Assembly: GCA_027344745.1 (NCBI GenBank)
Contig: DAHWIS010000051.1
Location: forward strand, 1-7,001
DNA from: Microcaldota archaeon
Lineage (GTDB): Archaea; Micrarchaeota; Micrarchaeia; Micrarchaeales; Micrarchaeaceae
Direction of reading: 5' to 3'
Length of the DNA: 7,001 nucleotides
Positions 1 through 5,755 of the stretch are shown here, piece by piece. Below the pieces are notes generated by a model that ran no database searches, was not told the origin of the DNA, and saw only the letters and a program-made list of their open reading frames with translations. Positions within the stretch are counted from its first letter, which is position 1. Each line of letters begins with the position of its first letter. A program made the translations under genes and the position numbers.

Positions 1-846
1 ATCGCTTATCACAGCTATAAGCGTTGATGCAATGGATAATATTATTATGACAGATATTGCTGCCTCGACTATGCCAACATAGCCAAACGCCCCGAATATG
101 AATGGGTATGTGGCGACAAGTGCACCTATGAAATAGAATGCGCCGGTATAATATGCATCTTTTATCGGTTTTGTTGTCGCCCGCATTCTTTTCTCTAATG
201 ACTTATCAACTACCATCTCGGATTTAGAAGACAGGTATGCACCAGACGCCATAGAAAGTGTACCTGATATGCCCACTATTATGCCGGTTATCGCAACTAT
301 GAAGCTGGATGATGCTATCATTGCAAGTCCAGATACCACTGCCAGTATTTCTACAAGACCGTCGTTCATCCCAAAAACTATAGAACGTGTATAGTCTAGC
401 CGCGCCTCGTGCTTCTCCGTCTCTTTCAGAAGCACGTCTTCATGTTTTTCTTCGTCTTTTATTATGCTGCGTACTTTAGTGCGCACTTTACTGCTGATGC
501 CCCTTTTCATAAGGTCCTTATATTCATCCAGCCCCTTTTTTTCATTTCTTTCAAGCAGCTTTGTCACAAAGGCTATGCCCATTAGTTTTCTTGCTATCAG
601 GTACATATACAGTTTAACCCTTGAGCTTATTGGCATGCTGTATCCTTTTGGGTCTTCCCCTGAAAGCGCTGCCCATATTTTTGCATGCCTAAGCTCGGTA
701 TGCATTAGGTCGGTGACAAGCTTTTTCAACTCTAAGGACTTTTCGTGCTCTGCTATCAGTCTGTATAAATTAAAGTCCGACATTTCGGCTTCGAAGAACC
801 TTTTTTCTAGGCTATTTTCGGTTCTTTTGTTTATACAATCAGCCAT
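1..846 (-). CDS. MbfA-like protein: ferritin-like diiron domain fused to VIT1/CCC1 iron transporter (3' end outside window)
   Basis: The window holds 282 codons from the ATG at 846; the C-terminus lies beyond the left edge. Residues about 12-145 form a ferritin-like four-helix domain with the expected diiron ligand pattern: a Glu in helix 1 (E19 or E21), E51xxH54, E99, and E132xxH135 inside DEEKH. Residues about 153-282 are a VIT1/CCC1 membrane domain, shown by RSIVFGMNDGLVEILAVVSG and SGTLSMASGAYLS, followed by two more hydrophobic segments (about 232-252 and 256-281). The loop between membrane segments 2 and 3 is short (about 206-230) compared with plant VIT1, which fits the fused ferritin domain taking over cytoplasmic metal handling. 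Family knowledge: bacterial MbfA oxidises and exports iron under iron excess and acid. Iron detoxification here is inferred. A stop codon in frame at 853-855 rules out an upstream start. No Shine-Dalgarno site is visible, so translation may be leaderless or coupled to the ORF upstream. Confidence 0.9.
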   Translation of the reverse strand, partial: MADCINKRTENSLEKRFFEAEMSDFNLYRLIAEHEKSLELKKLVTDLMHTELRHAKIWAALSGEDPKGYSMPISSRVKLYMYLIARKLMGIAFVTKLLERNEKKGLDEYKDLMKRGISSKVRTKVRSIIKDEEKHEDVLLKETEKHEARLDYTRSIVFGMNDGLVEILAVVSGLAMIASSSFIVAITGIIVGISGTLSMASGAYLSSKSEMVVDKSLEKRMRATTKPIKDAYYTGAFYFIGALVATYPFIFGAFGYVGIVEAAISVIIILSIASTLIAVISD

Positions 847-852
847 TAGCAG

Positions 853-960
853 TTATGTTTTGAATAAATAAAAGCTTTCCGATATGGCTACTACCTTTTG
901 GGAAGAGTTGTGGCATTTTCCATCAATGTCATTTGATTCCAACGGTGCGGCATTTTGCAT
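853..960 (-). CDS. possible 35-aa small protein between ankyrin and MbfA-like genes
   Basis: This ATG-to-TAA frame of 35 codons starts 6 nt after the TGA of the ankyrin gene and ends 6 nt before the ATG of the MbfA-like gene. All three share one reading frame. It begins MQNAAPLESND and ends SFYLFKT; it has one Cys and one His, no membrane segment and no family I recognise. There is no clear Shine-Dalgarno site, so translation would depend on coupling to the gene upstream. Against it: an open frame of this length could arise by chance in about 120 bases, and the region also carries a TATA-like box and direct repeats. Low confidence as a gene. Confidence 0.25.
   Translation of the reverse strand: MQNAAPLESNDIDGKCHNSSQKVVAISESFYLFKT
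863..873 (-). promoter_or_regulatory. possible TATA element for the MbfA-like gene
   Basis: On the minus strand the stretch reads TTTTATTTATT, centred about 22 nt before the ATG at 846. This is slightly close but workable for a leaderless archaeal transcript. It lies inside the possible 35-codon ORF, so it and that ORF are partly competing readings of the same bases. Confidence 0.35.
912..960 (-). repeat. pair of 12-bp direct repeats upstream of the MbfA-like gene
   Basis: On the minus strand ATGCAAAATGCC (949-960) and ATGGAAAATGCC (912-923) differ at one base and start 37 bp apart. They lie roughly 65-115 bp before the MbfA-like start and upstream of its TATA-like box, where an archaeal activator or repressor could bind. 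The first copy also supplies the ATG of the possible small ORF. A regulatory role is inference. Confidence 0.3.
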
Positions 961-966
961 AGTGTT

Positions 967-2031
967 TCATCTTCTTAAGCGCCTAGCTGGATTTCCATGG
1001 CGCATAAAGTTGCTACCGATTCGCTCTATCTCGTTGTTTACCTCTAGAAATATATGATATATGGGCATAAGGCTGCGCGTTACTTTTATATCATCGGTTA
1101 TAGAACCATTGGTCAGGCGATTGTCATTCCAGTATGAATTAGATTTATTGATTTTAAGTGCATAGAATATATCTCCTTCCTCATTTTTACTGTGAATTTC
1201 CTCACCTAATATGGAGGCAAGATTCACCATAGTCCTACATTCGTTTATGTGCTCGCGTTCCCGGCTCATCAGCCATCTCTTTATGTGGTAGAGCTCCTTT
1301 ATGTAATCTCTATCATGTGTTTCATCATATTTCTTTTTGAAAAGTGATAGGTTATATGAAAATCTGGCTAATGCGCCTTCTAAATCGAAAAACCTGTTGT
1401 ATACCGACCACGACAATGCACTCTTACCTCTTGCATCCCTTATAAAAGGATCGACGCCGCAATTCTTACGCAAAAATTCCATGGCTTCTACATCTCCCTT
1501 GTAGGATTCCCACATATATTGAGTATATCCACTAGGGATGCTACGTGAATCCATGTCTGCCTCGGCTTCAAAAAGCATTTGATATATTTTTATGCGCTGG
1601 TCATGGCTTATTATGTTGTTTTTTATCCAGCCCACTGATGTCATAAGCTCCTGCTGTTTCTTCGACCCTGTCGGGTTAACGTAACTTGTTGTTTTTCTCA
1701 TATTTGGATCTGCACCTTTCCGAAGAAGTATTTCTACCTGTTTTTGGTCTCCATTCCAACACGCCCACATAAGGGGCGTCTCGCCGTATATGTTAGGTTC
1801 ATTAACGTTGATGAAATCTGGCAGGGCCTCCAAGGCCTTGTAATTTTTGTATTTGAGCGCTGAAAATATGAAATTGTTTCCTGCGTTTGGCGACCTGATG
1901 CCGAAATCAAACCCTTCGTTATATATGTTTTCAAATTCCGTTTTATCAAGCCTAAAGGTTATTGCATCATGGACTGGGCTAATGAAGAAGTCTTTATCAC
2001 TGGATTTTTTGTTTTTCGTTAAACTAGACAC
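967..2031 (-). CDS. ankyrin-repeat protein, 354 aa, GTG start
   Basis: A clear ankyrin repeat covers residues about 79-113: GETPLMWACWNGD, then VEILLRKGADPN. Degenerate neighbours are visible at about 46-78, at about 145-163 (IYQMLFEAEADMDSR, the second helix and loop of a repeat), at about 166-198 (SGYTQYMWESYKGD, then DPFIRD) and from about 199 (ARGKSALSWSVYN). Residues about 230-354 are charged, helix-rich and not recognised. There is no signal peptide or membrane segment, so the protein is probably cytoplasmic. Ankyrin repeats usually bind other proteins; the partner is unknown. The GTG at 2031 is the best start: a stop lies in frame at 2041-2043, the next Met is about residue 88 inside the first good repeat, and GAGGG sits 6 nt upstream. 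It is divergent from the cold-shock gene and upstream of the MbfA-like gene, possibly as one transcript. Confidence 0.85.
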   Translation of the reverse strand: MSSLTKNKKSSDKDFFISPVHDAITFRLDKTEFENIYNEGFDFGIRSPNAGNNFIFSALKYKNYKALEALPDFINVNEPNIYGETPLMWACWNGDQKQVEILLRKGADPNMRKTTSYVNPTGSKKQQELMTSVGWIKNNIISHDQRIKIYQMLFEAEADMDSRSIPSGYTQYMWESYKGDVEAMEFLRKNCGVDPFIRDARGKSALSWSVYNRFFDLEGALARFSYNLSLFKKKYDETHDRDYIKELYHIKRWLMSREREHINECRTMVNLASILGEEIHSKNEEGDIFYALKINKSNSYWNDNRLTNGSITDDIKVTRSLMPIYHIFLEVNNEIERIGSNFMRHGNPARRLRR

Positions 2032-2037
2032 GTAATA

Positions 2038-2072
2038 CCCTCAATCTTATGTTGCACCATATACTATTTAAC
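2038..2072 (-). promoter_or_regulatory. ribosome binding site and TATA-like box for the ankyrin gene
   Basis: On the minus strand, GAGGG at 2038-2042 lies 6 nt before the GTG start and supports that start. TTAAATAG at 2065-2072 lies about 34-41 nt before it, which would give a leader of roughly 10-15 nt containing the Shine-Dalgarno site. Confidence 0.5.
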
Positions 2073-2194
2073 TAACTTGCGGCATTGGCGATGATTAAGT
2101 GCTTTAGATTCATAGCAACCGCGTTATAAAACGATTTTAATAATATTTATGACTATGCAATGGCTTTTATCGGTGTATACAGGCATAAGCAAAG

Positions 2195-2204
2195 GATTAT
2201 AAAC
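2195..2204 (+). promoter_or_regulatory. TATA box of the cold-shock gene
   Basis: GATTATAAAC, preceded by AAAG as a plausible BRE, fits the archaeal promoter consensus. Transcription about 25 nt downstream would start near 2222-2228, leaving a leader of about 15-20 nt that contains the GTGATC site. No long 5' leader of the bacterial cspA type is implied. Confidence 0.55.
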
Positions 2205-2233
2205 TGTTATTACTATAATTGATTACAAAAAAT

Positions 2234-2239
2234 GTGATC
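2234..2239 (+). promoter_or_regulatory. archaeal Shine-Dalgarno site, GTGATC
   Basis: GTGATC ends 2 nt before the ATG at 2242. It pairs with the GAUCAC part of the 3' tail of archaeal 16S rRNA, and that short spacing is expected for this distal part of the GGAGGTGATC pairing. It fixes the start of the cold-shock gene. Confidence 0.6.
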
Positions 2240-2241
2240 TT

Positions 2242-2433
2242 ATGAAAGGAAAAGTGAAAATGTTTAATGCAGCCAGAGGATTCGGCTTCATAACAGGAGA
2301 AGATGGAAAAGACGTATACGTCAACGTCGCATCAATTGAAGGTGGGGCAGCCCTTGCCATAGGTGACAACGTAGAATATGAAGTAGTACAGGGAGAACGC
2401 GGACCGGCTGCGAAGAACGTAAAGAAGATTTAA
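2242..2433 (+). CDS. cold-shock-domain (CspA-like) nucleic-acid-binding protein, 63 aa
   Basis: Single OB-fold cold-shock domain, slightly shorter than the usual 65-70 aa. It begins MKGKVKMFN and carries RNP1 as RGFGFI (residues 12-17) and RNP2 as DVYVNV (24-29), with GDNVEYEVVQGERGPAAKNV at the end as in typical Csp proteins. These proteins bind single-stranded RNA and DNA and act as RNA chaperones. Several nucleobase-stacking positions differ from the consensus: Met7 replaces the Trp of KWFN, and RNP2 has Tyr, Asn and Val where F, H and F are usual. Phe14 and Phe16 of RNP1 remain. Binding is therefore probably kept but changed in strength or specificity (inference). The gene has its own promoter and Shine-Dalgarno site, is divergent from the ankyrin gene and converges on the M16 peptidase gene. 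Csp genes are patchy in archaea and often thought to come from bacteria. Confidence 0.93.
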   Translation: MKGKVKMFNAARGFGFITGEDGKDVYVNVASIEGGAALAIGDNVEYEVVQGERGPAAKNVKKI

Positions 2434-2509
2434 TCATAAATAGGGGGTCGCTTTTGTGGCCGCCCGATCTGATTTTGTAGATATACGCTTGTGCCATATA
2501 TGGTTTAGG

Positions 2510-2515
2510 TTTTTT
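2510..2515 (+). terminator. possible oligo-T terminator after the cold-shock gene
   Basis: A run of six T lies 77 nt after the stop codon, in the 91-bp gap between convergent genes. Archaeal termination commonly uses T-rich tracts without a strong hairpin. The GC-rich stretch at about 2443-2465 can form only an imperfect stem. Confidence 0.25.
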
Positions 2516-2524
2516 GATACTTGG

Positions 2525-3769
2525 TTATCTGGGCTCCAACACTACCTTTGCATACTTGTTTATATTTATATATTTTGAGCTATAGTTGGCTATATTGTCC
2601 AAGCTTACCTTTTTTATCATGCTTGAAAGATTAAGCTGCAACTCTGGATCTCCATACAAAAGTGCCGAGTTTGCGATGGATATGGGTGTCTGCAATGTAT
2701 TTTCTTTTTGCGTTTCTATATTTATAGAAAGACCCTTTTTAGTGATTTCAAGATCATTTTTAGATATTTCCCCATTTGCAACATTCTCAAATTCCTTAAG
2801 TATTATGCTTTCTACAGCGCCCATGTTCTTTGGCATAGTTCCTGCTCCTGCGGCTATGAAACCAAAATTCCCGTATGCGCTGTAATACGCCATAGGATCG
2901 TAAGAAAGGCCACGCTTTTCCCTTATCTCATCAAAAAGCTTTGATCTTAAATATTGGGCTATCACATTTAGAGTGACATACTCGTATATATCCTTAGAAT
3001 TGAATTCGCGACAGGCAAAACCTATACCTATCCGCGTTTGCTTGATCCCTTCCTTTGATATGATGATGCTGTTTTTAGAGGGTTTTTCTCTAGACGGATA
3101 GCGGCTCGGTATCGCTTTAGGGGAACTAAAATCGCTGAAGTATTTTTTTGTGAATTTAATTGCATTTGGTTTGTTTATACTTCCGTGCACTGCTAGAAAC
3201 ATATTGCTGGGATTATAATATTTATTATATATTTTTAATATATCTTTTTTCTTTATGTTTTTTATTGTAAGTTCATTATTTCCACCTATTGGCATCTTTG
3301 CAGGATGGTTCTTGTATATTGCCATAGGTATGTAATCATAAAACATGAATTGTGGATTATCCCTTCTGATAAGGTTCTCATTCATTATCGGGCCCCTTTC
3401 AAGCTCAAATTCTTTTTCTGGGATGGTAGAATGCTTGATCATGTCGGAGAGTATGTCGAAAGCATTTTCGGCATATTTTTTGTATACTTGCATGTAATAT
3501 ACTGTGGTTTCCTTGTCTGTGAAAGCATTTCTTCTTATCCCGAATTCTTTTGTTTCGTCGTTTATTGCTTTCCACGTTCTTTTTTTAGTGCCTTTGAACA
3601 GCATATGCTCTAGAAAGTGTGCTGATCCATTAAGAACAGGCTCTTCGTCCACAGAACCGTATCTTATCCCTACTGCTATGCCTACAGTCTGCAATTGTGT
3701 AGACGGCAATACGCTAAAATTTAGACCGTTGCTTAATTTATTGACGTACATCTTGGTTTCCATACCCAT
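2525..3769 (-). CDS. M16 family zinc metallopeptidase (M16B type), 414 aa
   Basis: The inverted zinc motif HxxEH is present as H51-F-L-E54-H55 in GSAHFLEHMLFKGT, and the third zinc ligand E131 in ERGPIMNE lies 77 residues after E54, the normal family spacing. Other family marks are NAFTDKETTVYY (81-92) and, in the second half, REKRGLSY (283-290) with the Arg and Tyr that line the substrate chamber. The length matches single-chain, two-domain M16B peptidases, which work as dimers that clamp around peptides. No signal peptide or membrane segment is seen, so it should act in the cytoplasm, probably on peptides or small unfolded proteins. M1 (3769) and M3 (3763) are both possible starts; a stop at 3770-3772 blocks anything earlier, and no Shine-Dalgarno site is clear. 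It follows the cytochrome b gene by 25 bp on the same strand. All catalytic residues are intact, unlike non-catalytic core subunits. Confidence 0.93.
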   Translation of the reverse strand: MGMETKMYVNKLSNGLNFSVLPSTQLQTVGIAVGIRYGSVDEEPVLNGSAHFLEHMLFKGTKKRTWKAINDETKEFGIRRNAFTDKETTVYYMQVYKKYAENAFDILSDMIKHSTIPEKEFELERGPIMNENLIRRDNPQFMFYDYIPMAIYKNHPAKMPIGGNNELTIKNIKKKDILKIYNKYYNPSNMFLAVHGSINKPNAIKFTKKYFSDFSSPKAIPSRYPSREKPSKNSIIISKEGIKQTRIGIGFACREFNSKDIYEYVTLNVIAQYLRSKLFDEIREKRGLSYDPMAYYSAYGNFGFIAAGAGTMPKNMGAVESIILKEFENVANGEISKNDLEITKKGLSINIETQKENTLQTPISIANSALLYGDPELQLNLSSMIKKVSLDNIANYSSKYININKYAKVVLEPR

Positions 3770-3785
3770 CTATATGCAAAAGAAT

Positions 3786-3794
3786 CATATATAC
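3786..3794 (-). promoter_or_regulatory. TATA-like element between cytochrome b and M16 genes
   Basis: GTATATATG on the minus strand occupies part of the 25-bp gap and is centred about 21 nt before M1 and 27 nt before M3 of the peptidase. It could give the peptidase a leaderless transcript of its own from M3, even if it is also co-transcribed with the cytochrome b gene. Confidence 0.3.
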
Positions 3795-5291
3795 CTATGG
3801 CTTTCTTCGTTTTTTCTTTAGCTCTGGAACAGTAAACCTATTCCAGAATATCTTGTAGAGCTTCAGTTTATCGGGTATCTCTCTCAGATATGGTATGTAT
3901 GGCAGGAAAATCAGGAGTGCGAACGCGAATACGGCTATTGTACCATTCTCGATGTCGCTCCACCACGGTATCCCTGCAGTAACGATTTCCAAAAAGTTAT
4001 ATGGAGCGACCCAGAAGCTGCCTATCTGCCACCATTCGCCGCCGGCGCGTATCATTCCATACTGCGATGTCCTGAGCCCGTATTCCGTTGCGGTTGCAGA
4101 TAGCACGCCGGAATCGGCAAGAAAACGTATGTTATACGTTTCATTTAATCCGCTGCTCGTCTCGCCCTGCAGGGCTTCTCCATAAAACCCACTATCAGCC
4201 ATGCGTGTCAGCGTACCGATTACTACAATCAAAGGATCCGATGAATTTAGGGAATTTGTTATGGAACCGTTTGCGTTGAAATATGAAAATGCTTGGTTCA
4301 CGCTGGTATTTTGCGCGGATGCATTCTCAGATAGAAAAACATCCTCGTAGTTTTTAGTACCTGTTGAATTTACGTATTCGCCATACGGCAGCGTAACATA
4401 TGCATTTCTAGTGCTGAATGAGTACGGGTCTATCGTATCAAAATACGCTGCGGTTCCGGATGTGAACGTGAACTCTTTTAAGAGGGTAATTGCCATTACG
4501 CTTGGAGCAGAATGCGCTATACCTTGTATGGTTACAGGCGGCACATATGGTGCCCTTAGGAATATTGCAAATAATAGTATTATTACAAATATGTAAGCCA
4601 TTCGCTTATACATTTTCTTGTGATCTGCGGGTACCATTTTATAGGGGATGTCTTTTCGGTATGGGGTACTCAATCCTTTCCTTTTCACCAGCATATAATG
4701 GGTGAACATGAGTATTACAAGCAACAGAGGTATTATTGCTATGTGCCACCCAAGGAGCGCGCCCTGATTAAGGGGATTGACCCAGTAACCTAGACCAAAG
4801 CCGTTCCACAGGTCTGCACCCGCTTTATCGTTCCATTGCGATACGAAATCTCCCCTTAGACCTATACCGAAAGCATATTCTAGGAATACTAAGAGCAGCA
4901 TCAGACTGCCTAGAATCCAGACAAGCCTCTTTTTTTTGAAAGAAGATGTAGAAAATTGTACGAAAAGATGCACCAATATTAGCGTAACAAATGCCTCAGC
5001 GGCCCATAGATGTATGCTGCGCATAAACGCACCTATTGCTGTGAGATCCCACCAGTATGGGCCGAATACAGCCATTATAATCCCGCTGACAGCAAGCATG
5101 CCGAATATCTCAAGCAGATAAATGCCTATTGTGAAGAAGAAGTTATTTCCGTATGACGGCACATTTCGTATGTAGAAGAATTCGATAAAAGATTTAATTT
5201 CGGATTTGATTGACTGATCTCCGGTTTTCTTATCTGGCATACTGGGAATTACGTTCTCCGTTTTATTTACATCGGCTTTATCTGTTTGCAT
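3795..5291 (-). CDS. cytochrome b/b6-like diheme membrane protein with large extracytoplasmic insert, 498 aa
   Basis: Integral membrane diheme cytochrome b, the quinol-oxidising core of bc1/b6f-type complexes. The four heme ligands are H94 and H108 (14 apart, in SIHLWAAEAFVTLILVH) and H183 and H198 (15 apart, in GWHIAIIPLLLVILMFTH). The 15-residue step in helix D is b6-type rather than mitochondrial. Membrane segments are at about 52-76, 94-116, 124-141, 182-202, 231-247 and 450-468; residues 1-45 are hydrophilic. Between segment 5 and about residue 428 lies some 180 residues rich in Asn, Ser and Thr, with seven N-x-S/T sites between 308 and 451. The loop is on the outer side if the usual topology holds. 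The Qo-site PEWY motif is not found; GEWW at 418-421 may be its counterpart. The end of the protein, PYLREIPDKLKLYKIFWNRF, looks like a normal cytochrome b tail. No Rieske or cytochrome c gene is in the window. The ATG at 5291 is the first start after a stop in frame. Confidence 0.88.
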   Translation of the reverse strand: MQTDKADVNKTENVIPSMPDKKTGDQSIKSEIKSFIEFFYIRNVPSYGNNFFFTIGIYLLEIFGMLAVSGIIMAVFGPYWWDLTAIGAFMRSIHLWAAEAFVTLILVHLFVQFSTSSFKKKRLVWILGSLMLLLVFLEYAFGIGLRGDFVSQWNDKAGADLWNGFGLGYWVNPLNQGALLGWHIAIIPLLLVILMFTHYMLVKRKGLSTPYRKDIPYKMVPADHKKMYKRMAYIFVIILLFAIFLRAPYVPPVTIQGIAHSAPSVMAITLLKEFTFTSGTAAYFDTIDPYSFSTRNAYVTLPYGEYVNSTGTKNYEDVFLSENASAQNTSVNQAFSYFNANGSITNSLNSSDPLIVVIGTLTRMADSGFYGEALQGETSSGLNETYNIRFLADSGVLSATATEYGLRTSQYGMIRAGGEWWQIGSFWVAPYNFLEIVTAGIPWWSDIENGTIAVFAFALLIFLPYIPYLREIPDKLKLYKIFWNRFTVPELKKKRRKP

Positions 5292-5306
5292 TGAATCCGC
5301 TATTAG

Positions 5307-5321
5307 TAAATAAACATAAAG
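5307..5321 (-). promoter_or_regulatory. possible TATA element for the cytochrome b gene
   Basis: CTTTATGTTTATTTA on the minus strand is centred about 23 nt before the ATG at 5291, suitable for a leaderless transcript. A second AT-rich candidate, ATTTTAAATT, lies at about 5322-5331. No strong Shine-Dalgarno site is present; GGATT is the best match. Confidence 0.35.
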
Positions 5322-5426
5322 AATTTAAAATGTGACATCTTCTTTAATCGAAAATCAAACATCCTATCTGCAGGCGCATCCTGTGTTCTGGCAACGTATC
5401 GTGCATATGTAATAAGAGGCGATGTG

Positions 5427-5452
5427 CCAATAATGCAGATCTGCATTATTGG
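5427..5452. repeat. perfect 26-bp palindrome
   Basis: CCAATAATGCAGA is followed directly by its exact reverse complement, with the centre at 5439/5440 and no mismatch or spacer. It lies 21 nt after the stop of the 78-aa gene and 136 nt before the cytochrome b start, both on the minus strand. As DNA it could be an operator for a dimeric regulator; as RNA it could fold into an 11-bp stem with a GATC tetraloop at the 3' end of the small gene's transcript. It is not followed by a T-run on the minus strand, so it is not a classic intrinsic terminator. A further ATTGG follows at 5456-5460. Confidence 0.9.
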
Positions 5453-5473
5453 ATCATTGGACTTTAACTGGAA

Positions 5474-5710
5474 TTATTCTTTTTTCTTCCTACCCTGTCT
5501 AGCTCTGGATACGTAACCATCGCTGTCGATAAAGTATATGTAGCCTTTTTCTCGTTCTATCTTTTCATTTCCTGCCTTCCTTTTGGTGCCAGACTTGTTT
5601 GCCCTTTGTGGGCTTTGCCACGCATATCCATCTTTCCCAAGATAATACAGATATCCCTCTTCCCTCCTTATAGCTTCTTTTGATACTCGTTCTGCCATGA
5701 AATCACGCAT
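5474..5710 (-). CDS. small basic protein with two GY[LI]Y...DGY repeats, 78 aa
   Basis: No named family is recognised with confidence. The protein has two copies of an 18-residue repeat, at 14-31 (IRREEGYLYYLGKDGYAW) and 51-68 (IEREKGYIYFIDSDGYVS), identical at 9 of 18 positions. They are joined by a basic linker and end in RQGRKKKE. Each repeat reads like a short aromatic beta-hairpin with a D-G turn. From memory, similar E-K-G-Y-L-Y-x-x-D-x-D-G motifs occur in short basic proteins of DPANN archaea; I cannot check this here. There is no signal peptide or membrane segment. The Lys/Arg content (about 19 of 78) would suit binding to nucleic acid or ribosomes, which is inference. The start at 5710 is favoured over Met5 because a TATA-like box sits at the right distance for a leaderless message, and a stop at 5732-5734 blocks earlier starts. 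Confidence 0.75.
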   Translation of the reverse strand: MRDFMAERVSKEAIRREEGYLYYLGKDGYAWQSPQRANKSGTKRKAGNEKIEREKGYIYFIDSDGYVSRARQGRKKKE

Positions 5711-5726
5711 TAATATATGAAGTTCA

Positions 5727-5738
5727 ATATTTTAAAAT
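5727..5738 (-). promoter_or_regulatory. TATA-like element for the 78-aa gene
   Basis: TTTTAAAATATT on the minus strand is centred about 22 nt before the ATG at 5710, as expected for a leaderless archaeal transcript. Confidence 0.4.
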
Positions 5739-5755
5739 GCAATGCTTTCAAGAGA

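Noticed and set aside
464..871. 135-aa open frame on the plus strand
   Set aside because: It lies antisense to the MbfA-like gene, whose minus-strand frame has full diiron and VIT1 motifs; the plus-strand product is a Ser/Phe/Leu-rich shadow.
1734..1949. 71-aa minus-strand open frame
   Set aside because: It is a second frame inside the ankyrin gene and has no recognisable domain.
2174..2181. 8-bp palindrome TGTATACA upstream of the cold-shock TATA box
   Set aside because: Even-length palindromes of 8 bp are expected about once in a few hundred bases, so the site alone is not evidence of an operator.
2443..2465. GC-rich stretch after the cold-shock gene as a hairpin terminator
   Set aside because: The arms pair only imperfectly and no T-run follows directly.
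3504..3821. 105-aa plus-strand open frame, and similar ones over 2586-2944 and 3305-3613
   Set aside because: All are antisense to the M16 peptidase gene, whose zinc ligands are in the correct frame and spacing.
3895..5121. Several 61-96-aa plus-strand open frames
   Set aside because: They are antisense to the cytochrome b gene and have no motif or start signal of their own.
5344..5406. 20-codon minus-strand open frame between the palindrome and the cytochrome b gene
   Set aside because: It is too short, has no ribosome binding site, and is expected by chance in this region.
3795..5473. Search for a Rieske iron-sulfur or cytochrome c partner gene
   Set aside because: No CTHLGC-type or CxxCH motif occurs in any plausible coding frame of the window.
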